Shown here: in pieces, positions 43,900 through 53,731 of the stretch
Layout: the number at the start of each line of letters is the position of its first letter
Position numbering within the stretch: position 1 is the first letter of the stretch
Assembly: GCF_025502585.1 (NCBI RefSeq)
Contig: NZ_CP106679.1
Location: 1,829,501-1,893,500 of the forward strand
Origin: Reichenbachiella agarivorans
GTDB lineage: Bacteria; Bacteroidota; Bacteroidia; Cytophagales; Cyclobacteriaceae
Direction of reading: 5' to 3'
Length of the DNA stretch: 64,000 nt
The notes under the pieces: generated by a model
Databases searched by the model: none
The model's input: only the letters and a program-made list of their open reading frames with translations
Told to the model about the DNA's origin: nothing
Position numbers and translations under genes: made by a program

Positions 43900-45105
43900 A
43901 TGAATAGCGATAAGAAATCCCTTTGGAAAAAAACCAGAAAATTATTCAATGACATTCATTTGTGGTTGGGTATTGGGGCGGGTCTGATCCTATTTGTGGT
44001 GTGTCTCACGGGTACTATATATACCTTTTATCATGAGATCGAAGAGACCCTCCATGCTGATATTTACAAAGTAGATGTTCCCCTCGGGGCATCTACTTTG
44101 CCTTTAAACGAATTGATCACACAGGTAGAAAGCAGTGTAAAAGAAGGAAAAGCCACAGCTATCAGCATACCAGCTGACCTACAAGAAACTTATACTGTAT
44201 CTGTACAAAAGGAAGGTGAGCGACGAGGTACCAGCTACCTAATCAATCCATACACAGGTGCTGTGATGGGCAACAGCAAAACAGCCTCTAGCGAGTTTTT
44301 CATGATCGTTTTTAGACTGCATCGCTGGCTGATGCTGGATACCGAAATCGGCCGCCCCATTGTCGGCTGGGCTACAGTCATTTTTACCCTCCTGACGATC
44401 ACAGGCTTGGTCATTTGGATCCCCCAAAAAGTAAAATCATGGAAACAAGGACTAAAAATCAAATGGTCTGCCAACTGGAAACGCATCAACCATGACCTGC
44501 ACAATGCTCTAGGATTTTATGCAGCGTTTATCCTACTCATCATGTCTCTTACTGGACTATATTGGTCGTTTGACTGGTACAGAGACGGGCTGTATGCCAC
44601 CTTTGGTGTGGAGCGACCTCAGCGAGGGCCAAAAGGTGACGATAAAAACAAAGAAGAAAAAATCATTCAAATCAGTACGCTCAAACTTGAGGACTACCTA
44701 AATGTTGCCAATACCGAACTGAACTATGCTGGCGATACTAGAATCAGTCTACCATCCGACGATAAACCCACCATCTCCATTGCCAAATCCAAAGTCGGTT
44801 TCTTTGCCGTATCAGGCAGAGATGAACTCACGCTAGACAAAATGACGGGCGAAGTGAAGAAAAAAGAGCTTTTCGCCGACGAACCGCTCAACCACAAGAT
44901 CATGCATTCTATCAGATCTATCCATACAGGTGAAATCTTCGGCACATTCTCCAAGATCATCTATTTTATCTCCTGTCTGATAGCCACTTCACTCCCAGTG
45001 ACAGGTACGATTATTTGGATCAACAAACTCAAGAAAAAATCTCAACGCAAGGTCAAAAAAAGAGGTTTCAAAGAGAATAGAAAGGATGTGGCCTTCGCTG
45101 AATAA
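43900..45105 (+). CDS. xusC: PepSY-domain membrane protein, XusC-like ferric reductase/permease
   Basis: A 401-residue inner-membrane protein with four main helices. TM1 comes in DIHLWLGIGAGLILFVVCLTG, a large periplasmic PepSY region follows, then FRLHRWLMLDTEIGRPIVGW with paired histidine/arginine, then TM2-TM3 and a C-terminal TM4 after HSIRSIHTGEIFG. Histidines on the helices resemble the haem- or iron-ligating residues of PiuB/PepSY-type ferric reductases. It is expected to release iron from imported siderophore in the periplasm or inner membrane. Third gene of the xus-like operon. Confidence 0.83.
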   Translation: MNSDKKSLWKKTRKLFNDIHLWLGIGAGLILFVVCLTGTIYTFYHEIEETLHADIYKVDVPLGASTLPLNELITQVESSVKEGKATAISIPADLQETYTVSVQKEGERRGTSYLINPYTGAVMGNSKTASSEFFMIVFRLHRWLMLDTEIGRPIVGWATVIFTLLTITGLVIWIPQKVKSWKQGLKIKWSANWKRINHDLHNALGFYAAFILLIMSLTGLYWSFDWYRDGLYATFGVERPQRGPKGDDKNKEEKIIQISTLKLEDYLNVANTELNYAGDTRISLPSDDKPTISIAKSKVGFFAVSGRDELTLDKMTGEVKKKELFADEPLNHKIMHSIRSIHTGEIFGTFSKIIYFISCLIATSLPVTGTIIWINKLKKKSQRKVKKRGFKENRKDVAFAE

Positions 45106-45125
45106 GGCAAGTATTGATAGTTCAC

Positions 45126-46889
45126 TCAACGCTTGTATTCCAGATTGTAGGTGATATCATCTGCGATTTGGCTTTTGGCTTTTTGAAACGCCTTGGCCTG
45201 CGCATCATCGTGATTGGCTCCAATCCCTTTGATGTCAAAAAAGGAATTTTTATACACTTCTTTGCCACTTTGCTTGTCTACCAAGGATACGGTTGCATCC
45301 ACATATGCCAGTGTGGCGATCTCTCCAGTCTGCCCTTTGCGAGCAGCAGCCTCTATTATTAGTTCATAATCTGCTGTAGTACCATCATTGACAAACGCGT
45401 AGTGTAGCTCTGCCAAACCACTTTTGACGGCTGGTTCGATGACTTTGATGCTCAGTGGGCTGCTGATTCCTTCTTCTTTGCTTTGGATGTACACCGTAGG
45501 TGAGTTGATGATCACCTCTGTACTCGTCTCAGGGATCGTTTGATTGGCTTTGATGTCTTGAAGGAAGGAGCTTTTTGGCGATAGTGACAGATATTTTTCT
45601 AGGTTGAGATTGATTTTGACCAGGTAGCTTTGACCCGGTACAACCATGGATTTATCTAGATTAAAGGTCGCAATACCTTTGTCAGAAGTGATGAGCGAAT
45701 AGTTTTTTGATTTCCCGTCTTTTTCTAGTGCCAAGTCCAATGGAACATTGTCCATTGCCGATCCATCGAGTATGCAGCTGATGAGCAATGGACGATTTAC
45801 AAATTCAGATGGTTTAATCGTGAAAGTTTTAGGTGCGGAGAGGGTCATTCTAGAAATCCTCGGAATGAAATTAAAATTCGGAGGAAGCAAGGCTAAACCT
45901 TGAGTTTGGATGATTTGTGTGGCTACAGGAAAGGTAGTTGCTGAGATGATGTCGTTGTTGGGGGCTGTGATACTTGCTGTGAAGATGGTTTCTGTAGCGT
46001 TTTGGAAAAAGCTTCCTATCAATTTTCCTTTCCCATCAGGGGAGAAAGTAAGACGATTGTCGCTAGACAAAGTGTTTTTTAGTTCGTTGTAGAGCACCAC
46101 ACTAAATGCGCTGGATACTTCTGAACTCCCATATCCGAATTTTGAATCAGAGATAGGAGATAAATCTCCTGTAGGGAGTGTCAGTAGCAATTCGCCATGG
46201 AGACGTGTGACGATGTCTGTCATGCTCACATTTCCTTGGGTAAACAATTCTGCTAATCTTCTGCTATTTTCTGTGGCTGTGATTTGGAGACGGTTGATGT
46301 CAGCACCATGAGGCTTGGACAGTGCGTTCAGGATTCTGACTGATTTTTGGATTCCTTCTAGGAGTTGTTTGTTGCCTATTAGCAGACGAATTTGGTCTGA
46401 TTTGTTTTGGATAGATGCATAGCGCTCATTGTTTTGATTGATCTGCGTTGTGTTTTTGGAGATGATGTTGCGGTTGTACTGAGTCAATTCATCAATGGAA
46501 ACATAGCCGAATACATACAGGGAGTTTTTACGCTTGTCGTAATAGTTGTCTAGTTTGAGTCCAACCAAATCCACATCCGATACTGAGGTGGATCGCTGTT
46601 TCAGGCGTTCGTCGGTTGCAGTATTTTCTACGGTGACATTGAGCTCTGTTTTGCTATTGATAGAGACCAATATGGCATCAGAGAGCTGAGATTTGATCAT
46701 CTGATAGAGTTTGCTTTGTGCATCAGATTGACTCTGGTTTTTGGGGATGATCTCCGTCGCAAAAGCAGTCAAAAATGCACTTTCCTGCCATTGTGAAGCT
46801 CTGGAGATTGGATCCATCCATGCTGGTTCTTGTGCCCAAGTTTGAAAAAATAGACAGATAGAAAGAAATAAAAGCGTAATCTTTTTCAT
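45126..46889 (-). CDS. LPP20-like secreted protein of unknown function
   Basis: A 587-residue exported protein. The start at 46889 (MKKITLLFLSICLFFQTWAQ) directly gives a signal peptide; an upstream in-frame ATG would add nine unlikely residues. The N-terminal third resembles LPP20/LptE-like modules (ending in residues such as YVFGYVSIDELTQYNR). Two beta-rich domains follow, and the C-terminus repeats the LPP20-like theme (AQAKAFQKAKSQIADDITYNLEY). Such proteins often accompany CsgG-type proteins at the outer membrane; one is encoded at 34-35 kb. It converges with the xus operon 20 bp away. Confidence 0.65.
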   Translation of the reverse strand: MKKITLLFLSICLFFQTWAQEPAWMDPISRASQWQESAFLTAFATEIIPKNQSQSDAQSKLYQMIKSQLSDAILVSINSKTELNVTVENTATDERLKQRSTSVSDVDLVGLKLDNYYDKRKNSLYVFGYVSIDELTQYNRNIISKNTTQINQNNERYASIQNKSDQIRLLIGNKQLLEGIQKSVRILNALSKPHGADINRLQITATENSRRLAELFTQGNVSMTDIVTRLHGELLLTLPTGDLSPISDSKFGYGSSEVSSAFSVVLYNELKNTLSSDNRLTFSPDGKGKLIGSFFQNATETIFTASITAPNNDIISATTFPVATQIIQTQGLALLPPNFNFIPRISRMTLSAPKTFTIKPSEFVNRPLLISCILDGSAMDNVPLDLALEKDGKSKNYSLITSDKGIATFNLDKSMVVPGQSYLVKINLNLEKYLSLSPKSSFLQDIKANQTIPETSTEVIINSPTVYIQSKEEGISSPLSIKVIEPAVKSGLAELHYAFVNDGTTADYELIIEAAARKGQTGEIATLAYVDATVSLVDKQSGKEVYKNSFFDIKGIGANHDDAQAKAFQKAKSQIADDITYNLEYKR

Positions 46890-47083
46890 GACCAGTATTT
46901 TGCAGCTAAAATACAAAACACCATGAGCAAAGACGAACGATTCTAAAATTCAATCTCGCAATTAGTTAGATAGAGGGAACAAAAATTTTACCAAGTGTAG
47001 ATAGACCAAAAAGGAGGGCGGTTTGTATCATGAGTGCGAAGTAGCCACAATAATTGATCATCTTTAGGGTACGATAAAATGAT

Positions 47084-50000
47084 ATGAGTATTAGAAGTAT
47101 GCGTTCTTGGAAGCGCTTGTTTTTTCCAAGTTGGGGGTTTATATCCTTGTTAGTTTTGTGGGCTTGTGAGCGGCAGCCTTCTCTGTTGCTGATTCGGGCA
47201 GATGCTACATCGGAGACTCAGGCCTTGGGTTTTGATACAGTAGCTGTCGTGACGCAGGTCTTGCCAGAGGATTTAATTGCGGCAAGTCACTTGCTGATCG
47301 AGTCGGCTCCTGCCACTTTGGACTTCAATGAGCGCAACAGTATCGAGCGATATTTGGAAGCTGGCGGTGAGGTGACTTTTGCCTGTCAGGACACGATCTA
47401 CAACTGGGGACAATTGCTGCCGTTCTTCAAATCAGGTCAGGTTGTCATTGATTGCGATGAGCAAAACCTGAGCTTACGTCTGGCTGATTTGGATTACAGT
47501 TTGATCAAAACACCTGAAAAACCCGCTCCTGATCGATTGAAACGTCAGGTGCTGGTTGCTCCCTTGCGCGAACCGATGTGTATCGCAGTGACGGAGGAGT
47601 CCATGGTGTATTGGATCGAGCGAAAGGGCACCATCAATCTCTACAATCCACGTACGGATGATTATAAGGAAATCGACAGTTTGGCTGTTTATACAGGAGA
47701 AGAAGATGGACTCTTGGGATTGGTTTTAGATCCTAATTACAAACACAACCAATGGGCCTATGTCTTTTATTCTCCTCCTGGAGACGAACCCAAACAGCAT
47801 GTATCTCGCTTTCGCTTGACACCAGAGGGACTAGATCATGATTCTGAAATTGTCATCATAGAGATACCCACACAGCGTGATGAGTGCTGTCACTCAGCGG
47901 GAGATTTGGAAATTGACTTAGAGGGCAATTTGTATCTCAGTACGGGTGATGATACTTTTTCTAGGGATTCAGATGGATTTACGCCCTTGGATGAGCGTCC
48001 CGGTCGTTCGGCTTGGGATTCCCAAAAATCTTCCTCGAACACGCTTGACTTACGAGGGAAAATATTAAGAATCCATCCAGAAGCTGACGGCAGCTACACG
48101 ATTCCTGATGGCAATTTGTTTGCAAAGGACGGTTCAGAGGGTCGTCCAGAAATCTACGTCATGGGTGCTCGAAATCCCTTTACGCTCGGGATGAACAAAA
48201 AGAAAAATTGGTTGTTTTGGGGAGATGTCGGGCCTGATGGCAATGTCACCAGCGAAAGAGGCCCATCCGCACATGATGAGATCAACATCGCCAAAGCACC
48301 GGGCAACTACGGCTGGCCATACTTCAATGCCGACAACAAAGCTTATGCAGACTATGATTTTGAGACGGGTGTATTGGGCCCAAAATTTGATCCACAGCAT
48401 CCTGTGAATACTTCCGTGAATAATACCGGAGCGAAAGATTTGCCTCCTGCTGTGCCAGCGATGCTTTACTATACTTTTGATGAGACGGAGCAGTTTCCGA
48501 GAGTGGGCAAAGGCTCACGGTCGGTTGGTGTAGGGGATGTCTATGACTACTACGAGATGAAACGCAAGGGTTTTCAATTTCCACTTTACTATCACAACAA
48601 ACTCTTTGCTTTTGATTGGGCGAGGGATTGGATCATGGTGATTTCTCTCGATGAAGAAGGCAATTTTCTGTCCATTGAGCCATTTTTGGACAAGTCCGTT
48701 TTGGCATCCCCGATCAACATGACCTTTGGTCCTGATGGCGCACTCTATGTGTTGGAGTATGGGATTGGTTACTTCACGGACAACTATGACTCGAAGTTGA
48801 TTCGTCTGGATTTTACGTATGGCAACCGTGCGCCAGAGGCCAATATTGAGTTATCAGCTACTAATGGCAGTGTACCGCTAGAGGTGACTTTTTCCGCCAA
48901 GGGCAGTTTGGATCTCGACGAAACGGACGAGTTGGAATACATCTGGCTCATCGAAGGCCCTCAGGAAATTAACCTGACAGGCGCAGAAGCAAAGACCACC
49001 ATTGCCGAACCAGGAGAATACGAAGTACTGCTGGTCGTCAAGGACAACCACAATGCCAGTGCAACCAGTCGTGCGACCCTCATCGCTGGCAATGCCAAAC
49101 CAGAGCTTACTTTCGAGTTTGCAGACAACAGCACATTCTATTGGCCAGGACGTTCTATTCAATATCAATTATCCGTGAAGGACAAAGAAGATGGCACTTT
49201 AGAGAATGGGATTGATGAAAATGAGGTAGCTATCAGTCTGACACACTATGAAGGAAGTGACAACCGAGCACCCGCCAGTTTGGCGTTGTTGGACGGGATG
49301 AGTCAAGAAGGAATCGTGCCAGGGCTGCGGTTGATACAGTTGAGTGATTGTCGTAGCTGTCACAAAATCAACGAGAAGTCGATCGGTCCGAGCTTTCACG
49401 ATGTAGCAGATCGCTACGACAAAGATTACATTGCCAAAGAAGTTCTCGCGAAGAAAATCATCGGCGGAGGTGTCGGAAATTGGGGCGATGGTGCCATGCC
49501 AGCTCATCCAGATTTCACCGTCAAGGCTGCCAAGGAGATCGTAGATTTTATCTTTTCTGTCAACGATGCCCCAGCACAAGAGGCAGAAAGAATCAAAGCC
49601 AGCGGAGCAATCCCAACGGGTACTAAGAGTAAATCAAATTATCGTTTCGAGGCGAAATATACCGATCATGGTGGGGTGAAAAACACGGCCTCTTTGACGA
49701 CTATTACAGAAGTGACGTTGACCTTGCCAGTCAAACAAGCTGAGTCTGCGGATAGCTACAATGGGTTTGGCGTTGAAGGTGGTGTAGAGGATGGAGATCG
49801 TAGATACTTGCTTTCAAAGGAGGCAGTGGAGGAGGGTGAAGTAATTTATTTTGCTTTTGAAGACATTGACCTTACGCATATTCGACGGTTGGAATTGACC
49901 TACTTTTTCATGGCTAAGGATGCTGACATACCCGTGAAAGTGGAGTTGCACCGAGGCAGTGCCAATGGACAACTTCTTTCCTCCTGCGAATTAAATCCTA

Positions 50001-50122
50001 AGGATAAGCAAGCCTATATGAGTTTGGACTCCAAAGGATCTAGCGATATCTATTTTGTATTTTCATCCCAAGACCCTAATTTCCGAATAGGAATTGATCA
50101 AATAAAATTTCACCTCAACTAA
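47084..50122 (+). CDS. Sugar-dehydrogenase-like lipoprotein with PKD and cytochrome c domains
   Basis: A 1012-residue lipoprotein (lipobox LWAC, Cys28). A small ThuA-like N-terminal part (about 30-150) precedes a glucose/sorbosone-dehydrogenase propeller (about 160-590; EEDGLLGLVLDPNY, HSAGDLEIDLEGNLYLSTGDD, GARNPFTLG, GNYGWPYF). A PKD domain (about 590-670), a c-type cytochrome with the haem motif C756-R-S-C-H760 and a C-terminal carbohydrate-binding-like beta sandwich follow. This is the ThuA/PQQ-dehydrogenase/cytochrome plan seen in Bacteroidota. It would oxidise a sugar at the cell surface or in the periplasm and pass electrons to its own haem. The quinone cofactor is inferred from the family. 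Confidence 0.85.
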   Translation: MSIRSMRSWKRLFFPSWGFISLLVLWACERQPSLLLIRADATSETQALGFDTVAVVTQVLPEDLIAASHLLIESAPATLDFNERNSIERYLEAGGEVTFACQDTIYNWGQLLPFFKSGQVVIDCDEQNLSLRLADLDYSLIKTPEKPAPDRLKRQVLVAPLREPMCIAVTEESMVYWIERKGTINLYNPRTDDYKEIDSLAVYTGEEDGLLGLVLDPNYKHNQWAYVFYSPPGDEPKQHVSRFRLTPEGLDHDSEIVIIEIPTQRDECCHSAGDLEIDLEGNLYLSTGDDTFSRDSDGFTPLDERPGRSAWDSQKSSSNTLDLRGKILRIHPEADGSYTIPDGNLFAKDGSEGRPEIYVMGARNPFTLGMNKKKNWLFWGDVGPDGNVTSERGPSAHDEINIAKAPGNYGWPYFNADNKAYADYDFETGVLGPKFDPQHPVNTSVNNTGAKDLPPAVPAMLYYTFDETEQFPRVGKGSRSVGVGDVYDYYEMKRKGFQFPLYYHNKLFAFDWARDWIMVISLDEEGNFLSIEPFLDKSVLASPINMTFGPDGALYVLEYGIGYFTDNYDSKLIRLDFTYGNRAPEANIELSATNGSVPLEVTFSAKGSLDLDETDELEYIWLIEGPQEINLTGAEAKTTIAEPGEYEVLLVVKDNHNASATSRATLIAGNAKPELTFEFADNSTFYWPGRSIQYQLSVKDKEDGTLENGIDENEVAISLTHYEGSDNRAPASLALLDGMSQEGIVPGLRLIQLSDCRSCHKINEKSIGPSFHDVADRYDKDYIAKEVLAKKIIGGGVGNWGDGAMPAHPDFTVKAAKEIVDFIFSVNDAPAQEAERIKASGAIPTGTKSKSNYRFEAKYTDHGGVKNTASLTTITEVTLTLPVKQAESADSYNGFGVEGGVEDGDRRYLLSKEAVEEGEVIYFAFEDIDLTHIRRLELTYFFMAKDADIPVKVELHRGSANGQLLSSCELNPKDKQAYMSLDSKGSSDIYFVFSSQDPNFRIGIDQIKFHLN

Positions 50123-50285
50123 AAGCATCAACAATGAAAAACGACAGAAGAAAGTGTCAAATCGAGCATTGGAATAGTTTCTAGTTTTGTGCAATCAATC
50201 TAAATTTCAGGGATGAGAGGTTTCTAATTATTAATTTCCAACTTATTCGATTAACCTTTTACATTTACGATTCCGTTAAACGACT

Positions 50286-50858
50286 ATGTCTCAAACCCTA
50301 CACATCAAAAATATGGTTTGTCCTCGATGCATCGCATCGGTGGGGGATATTCTGGCAGAGCTGAATATCCAAATCAGTCAACTGGAACTGGGAGAGGTCA
50401 AGACTGTTGAAGACTTATCCGAGCAGCAAAGTGAAGAACTGGCGAAGTGTTTGGCAGAACGAGGTTTTGAGCTACTACAAGACCACAAATCCAAAATGAT
50501 TGCACAGATCAAAGCCATCATTATCGAAACGATTCATCTATCCAAAGAGCATCTACAAGTCAATTATTCCACTTTGCTATCCGAAAAATTGCATCATGAT
50601 TATGCTTCGTTGAGTAGGCTTTTTTCTTCCGTAGAGGGCTTGACTATTGAAAAATTTGTCCTCAAACAAAAAATAGAGCGAGTCAAGGAGTTGATATTTT
50701 ATGACGAAATGAATCTGTCCGAAATCGCCTATGATGTGCACTACAGCAGTGTCGCTCATCTGTCTACTCAATTCAAGAAAGAGACGGGCATGACTCCCTC
50801 ACAATTCAAGAAACTTAAACAGCCCGGTCACAGTTCGCGTGAGCAAGTCGGGTCATAA
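50286..50858 (+). CDS. AraC-family regulator with HMA-like N-terminus (copper-responsive)
   Basis: A 190-residue protein. The first 65 residues begin like a heavy-metal-associated domain (LHIKNMVCPRCIASV, cysteines 12 and 15, the same positions as in the CopA HMA domain). The C-terminal region (about 85-180) is an AraC-type double helix-turn-helix: LLSEKLHHDYASLSRLFSSVEG, then LSEIAYDVHYSSVAHLSTQFKKETGMTPSQFKK. So a metal-binding module is joined to a DNA-binding module. It stands 63 bp upstream of the copper ATPase gene on the same strand and probably controls it. The ligand is inferred, most likely Cu(I). Confidence 0.87.
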   Translation: MSQTLHIKNMVCPRCIASVGDILAELNIQISQLELGEVKTVEDLSEQQSEELAKCLAERGFELLQDHKSKMIAQIKAIIIETIHLSKEHLQVNYSTLLSEKLHHDYASLSRLFSSVEGLTIEKFVLKQKIERVKELIFYDEMNLSEIAYDVHYSSVAHLSTQFKKETGMTPSQFKKLKQPGHSSREQVGS

Positions 50859-50921
50859 TTCCATAAGGCATACTCAAAATCATGTAAGGCTATTCCAGTC
50901 AAAAGGGATCAACTTTGGTTC

Positions 50922-53420
50922 ATGAAAAAGGAATATACGGTATCAGGGATGACATGTACTGGATGTCAGTCTCACGTACAGCAGGCATTGCAAGACCTAG
51001 CTGGAGTCCAACATGTCACAGTTGATTTAGCGAATAAGAAAGCAGCTATTGAGATGGAAGATGAAGTTCCATTCCAAGAGTTGCAAGCTGCTTTGCAAGA
51101 TTCAAAATACAAAATACACGAGGGAGAATACAAAGAAGAGTTGGCTCCTTTGCCTGCTATTCGCAAAAAGAAGGACAACAAAAAAGGTACATTCTACTGC
51201 CCGATGCACTGTGAGGGAGAGAAGACTTACGACCAAGCAGGTGATTGTCCTGTCTGTGGGATGGACTTGGTTGAGGAAGCAAGCAATAGCACTGCAAAAG
51301 ACACGCAATACACTTGTCCGATGCATCCAGAGGTGATCAAAGACGAGCCAGGCTCATGCCCCAAGTGTGGAATGGATTTGGTGCCCAAAGACGTCGACGA
51401 ATCTGCAGAGGACAAGACTTATCATAAGCTACTTAAGAAATTTTGGATCTCCTGTGTATTTACGATTCCCATCTTTTTGATTGCCATGTCGGACATGATT
51501 CCTAACAATCCAGTACTAGACTTGCTACCTATGAAGGTCTGGAACTGGATTCAATTTGGACTGTCATTGCCTGTGGTGTTTTATGCGACTTGGATGTTTT
51601 TCGAGCGGGCTTATCGCTCTATCGTTACTTGGCATCTCAACATGTTTACTTTGGTTGGGATTGGCTCTGGAGTGGCTTGGTTCTTTAGTTTGGTGGGCTT
51701 GTTGATCCCAGATGTGTTTCCAGCGCAATTCAAAACTGAGTCAGGTGCTGTGCACATGTATTTTGAGGCAGCTACCGTGATTCTGACCTTGGTACTGTTG
51801 GGACAACTGCTAGAAGCGAGAGCCCATAGCAAGACCAATTCTGCGGTGAAAGAACTACTGAAACTGGCGCCCAACAAAGCGATCATCATCAAAGATGGCG
51901 AAGAGAGAGAAATAGCTATTGATGAGATTCAGGTAGGAGACATGCTACGAGTTAAACCTGGAGACAAAATCCCTGTGGATGGCGTGATCACAGAGGGCAA
52001 AAGTACCATCGACGAATCTATGATTTCGGGTGAACCGATCCCTGTAGACAAAGCGGTAGATGACAAAGTAAGCTCTGGTACCATCAACGGCAAGGAATCA
52101 TTTGTGATGAAGGCTGAAAAAGTAGGCTCAGACACCCTGCTGTCCCAAATCATCGACATGGTCAATAGTGCCAGTCGCAGCAAAGCTCCTATTCAGCAAT
52201 TGGCGGATAAAATTTCGAGTTATTTTGTACCTGTGGTGATTGGAATCTCGGTATTGACTTTTATCGCCTGGATGATTTTTGGTCCTGAGCCCAGATTGGT
52301 TTATGCCTTTGTCAATGCGATTGCGGTCTTGATTATTGCCTGTCCATGTGCTTTGGGTTTGGCGACTCCCATGTCCGTGATGGTGGGTGTAGGCAAAGGC
52401 GCAGAATTGGGCGTATTGATCAAAAATGCTGAAGCACTGCAAAAAATGAATCAAATCGACACTTTGATCATTGACAAAACAGGTACGGTCACTGAGGGGA
52501 AGCCTTCAGTAGAGCAGGTGTTTGGTTCCGAATCATTTTCCGACAAGGAAATCATCCAAATCGTAGCATCCGTGAATCAGCAGAGTGAACATCCGTTGGC
52601 GGAGGCCACTGTTCGATATGCCAAAGATCAAGGAGTCAAAACTGCTGCTATCGATGGGTTTGAGTCCGTGACAGGGATGGGCGTCAAGGCTACCCTAGAC
52701 GGAAAGAAAGTATGGGTGGGCAATGACAAACTGATGGAGACAGAAGCGATCGACTGCCCAGAAGCATTGCTTGCAAAAGCCACTGAGCAGCAAGCCAAAG
52801 GCAAAACAGTGCCCTTTGTGGCGGTGGATGGTCTTTTGGTGGGCTTTGTTGTGATAGCAGATGCGATCAAATCCACGAGCAAACAGGCGATTGCTGATCT
52901 GCAAGCTTTGGGGATGGAAGTGATCATGATGACGGGCGACAATCAGCACACTGCCAAAGCGGTGGCGGACGAACTGCATTTGGATGGTTATCATGCGGAT
53001 TGCCTGCCGCAAGACAAACAGGACAAAGTCAAGGAACTGCAAGCAGCTGGTAAAATTGTAGCCATGGCAGGAGATGGCATCAATGACGCACCAGCACTGG
53101 CATTGGCGGATATTGGTATTGCGATGGGGACAGGTACTGACGTAGCTATACAAAGTGCAGCGATCACACTGGTCAAAGGGGATTTGCATGGAATCGTCAA
53201 AGCGAAGCACCTGAGTCAGGCAGTCATGTCCAACATCAAACAGAATTTGTTCTTCGCTTTGGGTTACAATACACTCGGTGTGCCTATTGCAGCTGGAGTT
53301 TTGTATCCTGTGTTTGGCGTTTTGTTGTCACCGATGATAGCAGCGGTTGCGATGAGTTTTAGTTCGGTGTCTGTGATCGGAAATGCCTTGAGGTTGAGAA
53401 CAAAAAGGGTGGGGAAATGA
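50922..53420 (+). CDS. copA: Copper-translocating P-type ATPase (CopA type)
   Basis: An 832-residue P1B ATPase. N-terminal HMA domain with GMTCTGC (Cys12/15), then two heavy-metal-binding modules (YCPMHCEGEKTY...CPVCGMDLVE and YTCPMHPEVIKDE...CPKCGMDLVP). Eight membrane helices carry the CPC motif at 474-476. The phosphorylation site is D518 in DKTGT, the actuator has MISGEPIPV, the nucleotide domain has SEHPLAEA, and the hinge is GDGINDAPAL. It exports Cu(I) from the cytoplasm. Preceded by its AraC-HMA regulator; the CusA-type pump at the left edge is a separate metal-efflux unit. Confidence 0.96.
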   Translation: MKKEYTVSGMTCTGCQSHVQQALQDLAGVQHVTVDLANKKAAIEMEDEVPFQELQAALQDSKYKIHEGEYKEELAPLPAIRKKKDNKKGTFYCPMHCEGEKTYDQAGDCPVCGMDLVEEASNSTAKDTQYTCPMHPEVIKDEPGSCPKCGMDLVPKDVDESAEDKTYHKLLKKFWISCVFTIPIFLIAMSDMIPNNPVLDLLPMKVWNWIQFGLSLPVVFYATWMFFERAYRSIVTWHLNMFTLVGIGSGVAWFFSLVGLLIPDVFPAQFKTESGAVHMYFEAATVILTLVLLGQLLEARAHSKTNSAVKELLKLAPNKAIIIKDGEEREIAIDEIQVGDMLRVKPGDKIPVDGVITEGKSTIDESMISGEPIPVDKAVDDKVSSGTINGKESFVMKAEKVGSDTLLSQIIDMVNSASRSKAPIQQLADKISSYFVPVVIGISVLTFIAWMIFGPEPRLVYAFVNAIAVLIIACPCALGLATPMSVMVGVGKGAELGVLIKNAEALQKMNQIDTLIIDKTGTVTEGKPSVEQVFGSESFSDKEIIQIVASVNQQSEHPLAEATVRYAKDQGVKTAAIDGFESVTGMGVKATLDGKKVWVGNDKLMETEAIDCPEALLAKATEQQAKGKTVPFVAVDGLLVGFVVIADAIKSTSKQAIADLQALGMEVIMMTGDNQHTAKAVADELHLDGYHADCLPQDKQDKVKELQAAGKIVAMAGDGINDAPALALADIGIAMGTGTDVAIQSAAITLVKGDLHGIVKAKHLSQAVMSNIKQNLFFALGYNTLGVPIAAGVLYPVFGVLLSPMIAAVAMSFSSVSVIGNALRLRTKRVGK

Positions 53421-53533
53421 AGTTTTTTTGATATAGCCAAATGCACTATCCTGACGCACCCGTCTGTTTTATGAAGCAGGAAAAAGAAATTGCAAGAAAA
53501 ATTTCCAATTTAGGATCACTTTGGTGTTTTTGA

Positions 53534-53564
53534 TTTGGAAAAACAAAAAGGAAAATTATCTTTG
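53534..53564 (+). promoter_or_regulatory. Bacteroidota-type promoter of tRNA-Glu
   Basis: TTTG (53534-53537), exactly 19 bp, then TATCTTTG (53557-53564). This matches the -33/-7 consensus and places the start just before the mature tRNA 5' end. Confidence 0.88.
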
Positions 53565-53580
53565 CACTCCATTACGAAAT

Positions 53581-53652
53581 GGTCCGTTCGTCTAGGGGTT
53601 AGGACGCCAGGTTTTCATCCTGGTAACAGGGGTTCGATTCCCCTACGGACTA
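53581..53652 (+). tRNA. tRNA-Glu (anticodon TTC)
   Basis: Full cloverleaf: acceptor GGTCCGT with ACGGACT (one G-U), anticodon stem CCAGG/CCTGG around TTTTCAT (anticodon TTC), T-arm AGGGG-TTCGATT-CCCCT, discriminator A, no encoded CCA. It has its own consensus promoter and terminator. It marks the left border of the repeat-rich accessory region. Confidence 0.96.
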
Positions 53653-53656
53653 CTTC

Positions 53657-53692
53657 AAAAAGCCACTCTGTTGAGTGGCTTTTTTGTTTTTT
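53657..53692 (+). terminator. Intrinsic terminator of tRNA-Glu
   Basis: AAAAAGCCACTC (53657-53668) pairs with GAGTGGCTTTTT (53673-53684), followed by GTTTTTT on the + strand. Confidence 0.93.
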
Positions 53693-53731
53693 AGGTTCCT
53701 GAGTCGGATCAATCGTGTCATAGCTGCTGGA

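Noticed and set aside
53581-53652. tRNA-Glu as the attachment site of an integrated island
   Set aside because: The accessory region begins right after it, but I found no duplicate of the tRNA 3' end downstream and no integrase gene. The repeats explain the region without an integrated element.
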